Source: Clostridium_AD sp050717635
GTDB lineage: Bacteria > Bacillota > Clostridia > Clostridiales > Clostridiaceae
Length of the DNA stretch: 64,000 nt
Reading direction: 5' to 3'
Assembly (NCBI RefSeq): GCF_050717635.1
Contig: NZ_JBOITO010000003.1
Coordinates: forward strand, 186,001-250,000
The number at the start of each line of letters is the position of its first letter. Positions within the stretch are counted from its first letter, which is position 1. Of the stretch, positions 59,725 to 64,000 are shown in pieces. The translations under genes and the position numbers were made by a program. Under the pieces are notes generated by a model, which saw only the letters and a list, made by a program, of their open reading frames with translations, ran no database searches and was not told the DNA's origin.

Positions 59725-60507
59725 ATGGTAAAACTCATTGCAACTGATATGGATGGTACACTATTAAATGATAATGGCAAAATAAATGAAAAAATGTTTG
59801 ACTTAATTCATAATCTTAATGACAAGGATATAAAATTTGCAGCAGCTAGCGGTAGGTTTTACTCTCAACTGAGTAAAAACTTCGAAAAGGTAAATACGGA
59901 TATGATATTTATTGCTCATAATGGAGCTCTTGTTAAGTATAACAACAAGGGGGAGACATTGTATTCAAACAGTATTGATAAAAAGCAAATAGATGAGGTA
60001 ATAAAATTAAATCCAAAGCTAGGAGAAGAAATGTTTTTAGCAGCAGAAAATGATGCATATGCAATAAATCCATCAGAAGATATGCGCAGGCAATTTACAT
60101 TTTCTCAGGTTCCAGTAGTAATAGTAAAATCTTTAAGTGAAATAAAAAAAACCATATATAAGATTACTTATTTTATGGCTGATGGCATAAATCCAGATAT
60201 TGTTGAATATTTGAAGAAGAATTTAAATGATAAACTTGAATTTGTTGTATCTGGAGACAAGTGGATAGATATAATGAATAAGGGCATAAGCAAGGGAAAT
60301 GCTATAAAGATACTTCAAGAAAAATTTAATATAGATCAAAAGGAAACCATGGTTTTTGGGGATTATTATAATGATTTGACTATGTTTAAAGCAGCTCACC
60401 ATAGTTACGCCATGATGAATGCTCCAGAAGATGTGAAAACTCATGCTAAATTTATAGCTGACAGCAATAATGATGATGGTGTCTATAATATAATAGCTGC
60501 GTTATAA
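59725..60507 (+). CDS. Cof-type HAD-IIB phosphatase
   Basis: A 260-residue HAD-superfamily phosphatase. Motif I ATDMDGTLLND (nucleophile Asp), motif II AASGR, motif III Lys in GISKGNAIKIL, motif IV FGDYYNDLTMF, with a C2B cap domain between. Sugar phosphates, pyridoxal phosphate or FMN are typical substrates; not determined here. Confidence 0.88.
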   Translation: MVKLIATDMDGTLLNDNGKINEKMFDLIHNLNDKDIKFAAASGRFYSQLSKNFEKVNTDMIFIAHNGALVKYNNKGETLYSNSIDKKQIDEVIKLNPKLGEEMFLAAENDAYAINPSEDMRRQFTFSQVPVVIVKSLSEIKKTIYKITYFMADGINPDIVEYLKKNLNDKLEFVVSGDKWIDIMNKGISKGNAIKILQEKFNIDQKETMVFGDYYNDLTMFKAAHHSYAMMNAPEDVKTHAKFIADSNNDDGVYNIIAAL

Positions 60508-60527
60508 AGATTGGATTTATAAGCAAT

Positions 60528-60557
60528 AGCCTTTCCTATAAATTGGGAGGCTTTTTG
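60528..60557 (+). terminator. Intrinsic terminator
   Basis: AGCCT (60528-60532) and AGGCT (60548-60552) with inner CC/GG pairs, followed by TTTTG. Confidence 0.65.
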
Positions 60558-60629
60558 TGTTATTTACTTATATAAACAATAATGGTAGAATAATATTGAA
60601 TGAAGTTTTAAGCAATGGGGGTATAAAGT

Positions 60630-61109
60630 ATGAAAACACTTATTATTTATGCATCTAAACATGGATGTACGGAAAATTGTAGCAATCTTTTAAAGGATAA
60701 ACTTAATGGTGAAGTGAAAATTGTAAATATAAAAAAAGACAGTATACCAGAAATAGCTGAGTTTGATAACATTATTGTAGGTGGATCAATATATATGGGT
60801 AGAATTCAAAAGGAAATAAATAATTTTTGCTTAGTGAATAGTAGTACGTTAATAAATAAGAAACTTGGATTTTTTACTTGTGGTATGAGTGAGAATGAGA
60901 TTGCAGAAAAACAGATAAATACCTCTTTTCCTAAAGAATTGTTAACAAACGCAGTTGCAAAAGAACACTTCGGAGGAGAATTCATATTCAAAAAAATGAA
61001 TTTTTTTGAAAAATTTATTGTTAAGAAGATTAGCAAAAGTGATAAAGATATTTCGAAGATTTCAAAAGATAATATTAATAAATTTGCACTGTTAATAAAC
61101 AATGTTTAA
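60630..61109 (+). CDS. Flavodoxin-domain protein (HemG-like)
   Basis: A 159-residue flavodoxin fold protein: FMN phosphate loop YASKHGCTENCSNLL and the second FMN loop VGGSIYMGRIQKE. The length and long C-terminal basic helix match the Flavodoxin_5 group that includes HemG. In an anaerobe it is likely an electron carrier or FMN reductase. GGGGG RBS. Confidence 0.82.
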   Translation: MKTLIIYASKHGCTENCSNLLKDKLNGEVKIVNIKKDSIPEIAEFDNIIVGGSIYMGRIQKEINNFCLVNSSTLINKKLGFFTCGMSENEIAEKQINTSFPKELLTNAVAKEHFGGEFIFKKMNFFEKFIVKKISKSDKDISKISKDNINKFALLINNV

Positions 61110-61130
61110 GTTAAGAGTTGGTGGAAATAT

Positions 61131-61250
61131 ATGAAGAAAATAGTTGAAATTACAGTATCTATATTAATAGTAATTGTAACTTCCAAAGCATATTTAAAAG
61201 ATATCGAAAATGCATTAAATAAAAAAAACAACTCTTTTTTATATAAGTAG
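61131..61250 (+). CDS. Small single-span membrane protein
   Basis: A 39-codon ORF 21 nt after the flavodoxin gene, with GGTGG six nt before its ATG. Sequence MKKIVEITVSILIVIVTSKA forms one hydrophobic helix, then a charged tail (KDIENALNKKNNSFLYK). It resembles other tiny membrane proteins encoded after flavodoxins, but I recognise no family. Confidence 0.45.
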   Translation: MKKIVEITVSILIVIVTSKAYLKDIENALNKKNNSFLYK

Positions 61251-61267
61251 TTAACTCATTTAATGCA

Positions 61268-61303
61268 TATAGCCTTTTTCTAGAGCCAATAGGAAAGGCT
61301 ATA
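61268..61303. repeat. 10-bp hairpin between convergent genes
   Basis: TATAGCCTTT (61268-61277) and AAAGGCTATA (61294-61303). No T-run on either side; possibly a weak shared terminator for the membrane peptide and the HxlR gene. Confidence 0.4.
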
Positions 61304-61333
61304 ATATTTAGAATTAGTGTCTAAGTGTATTAA

Positions 61334-61663
61334 TCAATTTTCATTAGGAAAATATGTAATTGACCAATTCTGTATCATTTCTAATGCTGGGAAAAGTTCT
61401 TTTCCTATTTCAGTTAGTAGAAACTCCACTTTAGGTGGAACTTCAGCATAGACTATTTTTCTAATTAAGCCATCTCGTTCTAATTCTCTTAATTTTTCAT
61501 TAAGAACTTTTTGGCTAACACCAGAGGTTATTCTCTGAAGTTCTAGAAACCTCTTTGGACCATCATTTAGATGACATAAGATAACTGCTTTCCATTTGCC
61601 ACGAATTAATTCCATTCCCAGATCTATATTACACACATATTTTTTACCGTTATAGCTAATCAT
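61334..61663 (-). CDS. HxlR-family winged-helix regulator
   Basis: A 109-residue regulator. IDLGMELIRGKWKAVILCHL and GPKRFLELQRITSGVSQKVLNEKLRELERDGL are the HxlR signature; the single Cys near the N-terminus (VCNID, about 11) is placed as the thiol/quinone sensor of YodB- and HypR-like members. Divergent from an ABM monooxygenase/FMN-reductase operon it probably controls. Confidence 0.9.
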   Translation of the reverse strand: MISYNGKKYVCNIDLGMELIRGKWKAVILCHLNDGPKRFLELQRITSGVSQKVLNEKLRELERDGLIRKIVYAEVPPKVEFLLTEIGKELFPALEMIQNWSITYFPNEN

Positions 61664-61791
61664 TTGTACACCTACCTATGAAAAAATTATCAATAAACAT
61701 CTTAAATATCTTTTATTATATACTACTTATGTTATTGTATCAATTTTATTAGAAAATAACCTGTTCTAGACCATAGTAAATTCAACAATTC

Positions 61792-61836
61792 ATACCTTTT
61801 GGTAAGGTATCTTACATAAAAGTGCGTACTTGTTCT
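61792..61836 (+). promoter_or_regulatory. HxlR-type operator and promoter region
   Basis: ATACCTT (61792-61798) and AAGGTAT (61804-61810) form an inverted repeat directly before a candidate promoter (TTACAT, 18 bp, TATACT) for the monooxygenase gene. Assigned to the adjacent HxlR protein by position. Confidence 0.5.
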
Positions 61837-61905
61837 ATACTTTTTTAGGGCGTATACTTCTAATAGAAACGTTGAACTTAACAAGAATAAAGGAGTTGAA
61901 TTTAA

Positions 61906-62190
61906 ATGATTACTATAGTTGCAAAAAACACAATAAAGCAATCAAAAGTTCTAGAATTTAAACTATTAGCAGAAAAACTTATAAATGAAAGTAGAAAAGA
62001 AATAGGATGTATGTCTTATAACTTATATGAGGATTCTAATAATTTTAATATATTAACCTTCATAGAAGAATGGGAAAGTGAAGAGGCCATTAATCTGCAT
62101 AATAACTCAGAACATTTTACTAGTATTGTTCCAAAATTTGCAGAACTTAAAGAAAGTCAGTCAGAGATGAATTTATATAAAAAGATCTAA
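61906..62190 (+). CDS. ABM-domain (antibiotic biosynthesis monooxygenase-like) protein
   Basis: A 94-residue ferredoxin-like fold protein of the ABM/YgiN family: KQSKVLEFKLLAEKLINESRKEIGCMSYNLY and FIEEWESEEAINLHNNSEHF. Members such as YgiN act on quinols. With an FMN-dependent reductase and HxlR regulator this suggests quinone or electrophile detoxification. Confidence 0.85.
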   Translation: MITIVAKNTIKQSKVLEFKLLAEKLINESRKEIGCMSYNLYEDSNNFNILTFIEEWESEEAINLHNNSEHFTSIVPKFAELKESQSEMNLYKKI

Positions 62191-62254
62191 CAAAACACAT
62201 AAAAATTATTAATATACATATTACTTTAAATATAATGAGAGGTAGGTAAAATCA

Positions 62255-62890
62255 ATGAAAGTTGTAGCTTTTAATGGAAGTCCAAATAAAGAAGGTAACA
62301 CTTATCAGGCAATAAAACTAGTTACAAATGAGCTTGAAAAAGAAGGAATAAAAACGGAAATTATTCATGTAGGTAATAAGACAATTAGAGGATGTATAGC
62401 CTGTAACCAGTGTGTAAAAAATCAAAATGAACAATGCGTTCTACCAGGTGATGAGGTTAATGGATGGATTCAAAAAATGAAAGAGGCAGATGGAATTATT
62501 TTAGGATCACCTGTGCATTTCTCAGCAATGGGTGGGACTATGAAATCATTTTTAGATAGGGCATTTTATGTTGCAGGTGTTAATGGCGGAATTTTAAGGC
62601 ATAAGGTTGGTACATCTGTTGTAGCGGTTAGACGTGCTGGTGGAATTCCAACCTTTAATCAGCTAAACAATTATATTAATTATTCTGAAATGTTAATGCC
62701 AACTTCAAATTATTGGAGTGTTATTAATGGCACAACACCAGGAGAGGCGCTTCAAGATAAAGAGGGAGTACAAATTATGAGAGTGCTTGGGAAGAATATG
62801 GCATGGCTTATGAAATTAGTAAAAAACGGAAAAGGAAAGGTAGAAGCACCAGAAAAAGAAAGAAAAACAATGATGAATTTTATTCGTTAA
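62255..62890 (+). CDS. Flavodoxin-like NAD(P)H-dependent FMN reductase
   Basis: A 211-residue protein: AFNGSPNKEGNTYQAIKLV (FMN phosphate loop), RGCIACNQCVKNQNEQC (CxxC motif of the iron-sulfur-flavoprotein-like group) and GSPVHFSAMGGTMKSFLDRAFY. The last expected Fe-S ligand is absent, so a plain FMN enzyme is likely. Second gene after the ABM protein. Confidence 0.87.
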   Translation: MKVVAFNGSPNKEGNTYQAIKLVTNELEKEGIKTEIIHVGNKTIRGCIACNQCVKNQNEQCVLPGDEVNGWIQKMKEADGIILGSPVHFSAMGGTMKSFLDRAFYVAGVNGGILRHKVGTSVVAVRRAGGIPTFNQLNNYINYSEMLMPTSNYWSVINGTTPGEALQDKEGVQIMRVLGKNMAWLMKLVKNGKGKVEAPEKERKTMMNFIR

Positions 62891-62905
62891 TATACTATCC
62901 CAGAG

Positions 62906-62943
62906 GAACAGAACTGCTTAAGGCTAGCAGTTCTGTTCTTTTA
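62906..62943 (+). terminator. Intrinsic terminator
   Basis: GAACAGAACTGC (62906-62917) pairs with GCAGTTCTGTTC (62927-62938), followed by TTTTAG. The AT-rich stretch from 62944 to 63074 shows nothing recognisable. Confidence 0.8.
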
Positions 62944-63074
62944 GTTTAGGGTTCTTTTCTTTGGATTTTTTTAAAATACTTATATAATTACTAATAAATT
63001 AAAAAAGATATAAAGGTTATAAAAATAAATCCGATAATAAAATAACCTATAAAGCAACAAAAAAATACAAATAA

Positions 63075-63260
63075 ATAGAAAAATTACAATCTATAGAAGG
63101 AATAACAGCAATATCTGAAGAATCTGCAGCTTCAACACAGGAAATATCTGCATCTATGCAAGAACAAACTAGTGCTATGGAAGAAATATCAAATACTGCC
63201 GAAAATCTTGAGAAGATTGTAGCTAAGTTAGATGAAATAGTACAAAAATTTATAATTTAA
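63075..63260 (+). pseudogene. C-terminal fragment of a methyl-accepting chemotaxis protein
   Basis: An open frame from the stop at 63072 to the TAA at 63258 reads GITAISEESAASTQEISASM, then EQTSAMEEI and a final KLDEIVQKF, the end of an MCP signalling helix with its adaptation-site pattern. It has no start codon, no RBS, and about 62 residues where a receptor has over 500. A leftover of a deletion. Confidence 0.82.
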
Positions 63261-63306
63261 CCTGTAAGTGTTACAAGTATAAAAGAAACTAAAAAAACAT
63301 GACCTT

Positions 63307-63333
63307 AAAAAAAGAGCCTTAAGCTCTTTTTTT
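63307..63333. terminator. Bidirectional terminator
   Basis: AAAAAAAGAGC (63307-63317) and GCTCTTTTTTT (63323-63333) around a 5-nt loop; serves the minus-strand hydE and plus-strand transcripts. Confidence 0.8.
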
Positions 63334-63345
63334 TTAATTGTCAAA

Positions 63346-64000
63346 TCATTTATTAGAATTGTAATTAGTAGATTTATCTCCTCTAAAACCGTAATTAGTT
63401 GAAATTGTTCTTCCTATACTAGTGATTTTACCTGTTATGCATCCACGACAATGAGCGGGAGTATCTCCAGTGCATATTTTACCAGGATATAGAGCATATT
63501 GTTTCCTATATTCACCTTCGGTAACATTTGGCATAACTACATTGGCACCGCTTTGAAGGGCCATGAGCCTTCCATTTTTATTTAAGGACTCCATAGCAGT
63601 TGTTGCAGGTATGTTAATGTCAGGTAACAGTAACCGAGTTATAGCCATAACCTTAAGGGCCATTGTTAATTCCTTACCCTTGGCACCAGATAGTGGGGTG
63701 TCTTCATTGGGAATAAAAGGCCCTATGCCTAACATGTCAGCATTTATTTCTTTGAAAAATAAGATGTCATCCGCATAGGATTCAATAGTTTGGGTTGGAA
63801 GACCAACCATGACGCCTGTACCAACTTCGAAATCTAATTCTTTTAAATTTTTCAAGCAATTTAATCTGTTATCGTGACTCATACCTGGGTCTAGTTTCTC
63901 ATAAAGGTTTTTATCCGTTGTTTCAATTCGGAGAAGATATCTATCAGCACCAGCTTCTTTAAAAGATTTATATTCTTCATAAGATTTCTCACCTATACTT
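63346..64000 (-). CDS. hydE: [FeFe]-hydrogenase H-cluster maturase HydE, C-terminal part
   Basis: Minus-strand reading frame open from the right edge to the stop at 63346, giving the last 217 residues of a radical SAM protein of about 350; the CxxxCxxC cluster lies outside. DRYLLRIETTD, GVMVGLPTQTIESYADDI, IGPFIPNEDTPL and CTGDTPAHCRGCI match HydE (BioB-like barrel with a C-terminal Cys group for the second cluster). HydE works with HydF and HydG in making the dithiomethylamine bridge and diiron site, so the host has an [FeFe]-hydrogenase. The ATG at 63882 is internal. Confidence 0.88.
   Translation of the reverse strand, partial: SIGEKSYEEYKSFKEAGADRYLLRIETTDKNLYEKLDPGMSHDNRLNCLKNLKELDFEVGTGVMVGLPTQTIESYADDILFFKEINADMLGIGPFIPNEDTPLSGAKGKELTMALKVMAITRLLLPDINIPATTAMESLNKNGRLMALQSGANVVMPNVTEGEYRKQYALYPGKICTGDTPAHCRGCITGKITSIGRTISTNYGFRGDKSTNYNSNK

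Noticed and set aside
1..64000. tRNA, rRNA, CRISPR array or prophage
   Set aside because: No cloverleaf-like genes, conserved rRNA blocks, repeat-spacer arrays or phage structural genes were recognised when reading both strands; a covariance-model search was not possible.

Overview
The window is AT-rich DNA with strong AGGAGG-type ribosome binding sites, frequent GTG/TTG starts, dense intrinsic terminators, Rex-type and CIRCE operators, an [FeFe]-hydrogenase maturase (HydE) fragment, a SCIFF-type radical SAM maturase and the HisZ/short-HisG pair. This points to an anaerobic Clostridium-like Firmicute. Its 4-hydroxybutyrate genes closely resemble those I recall from C. kluyveri. The species cannot be fixed from sequence alone.

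Layout. 1-1.05 kb: a decayed transposase running off the left edge. 1.2-4.3 kb: a Crp/Fnr-type regulator and a NitT/TauT-type ABC importer. 4.4-7.6 kb: a CoA-disulfide-reductase-like flavoprotein, an ACR3-like permease, a DUF1858-like protein and a small convergent gene. 7.7-20.6 kb: an iron-sulfur/metal-handling cluster (IscU-like scaffold, CoA-binding and CGGC proteins, two NifX-like proteins, two MinD-type ATPases with inserted ferredoxin, two DUF5320 proteins, flavin reductase, SCIFF maturase, two UPF0251/DUF134 DNA-binding proteins, deformylase, MBL hydrolase). It is interrupted by a phosphatase and a zinc-type ABC importer, and its promoters fall into two families, each flanked by its own inverted repeat.

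20.7-43.8 kb is the most notable part: a sigma54 activator, an aspartate/alanine-exchanger-like permease, HdrBCA, FlxDCBA-like subunits, a soluble fumarate reductase FrdBA, malic enzyme and two-subunit fumarase. These are followed by a separate sigma54-driven operon: 4-hydroxybutyryl-CoA dehydratase, two small Fe-S-type proteins, Cat2, Cat1, SucD and 4HbD. Together they encode malate/pyruvate <-> fumarate -> succinate -> succinyl-CoA -> succinate semialdehyde -> 4-hydroxybutyrate -> crotonyl-CoA. The fumarate step is apparently coupled to a cytoplasmic, probably electron-bifurcating NADH-Hdr complex. Three Rex-like boxes and a -24/-12 promoter with palindromic upstream sites suggest control by NADH/NAD+ and by a metabolite sensed through a PAS domain.

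43.8-64 kb is mostly housekeeping: a hemerythrin, a deleted carA remnant divergent from argCJBD, a complete hisZGDCBHAFIE operon, CIRCE-controlled htpG, a Cof-type phosphatase, a flavodoxin, an HxlR-regulated monooxygenase/FMN-reductase pair, a chemoreceptor fragment and the C-terminal part of hydE at the right edge. I saw no rRNA, tRNA or CRISPR array.
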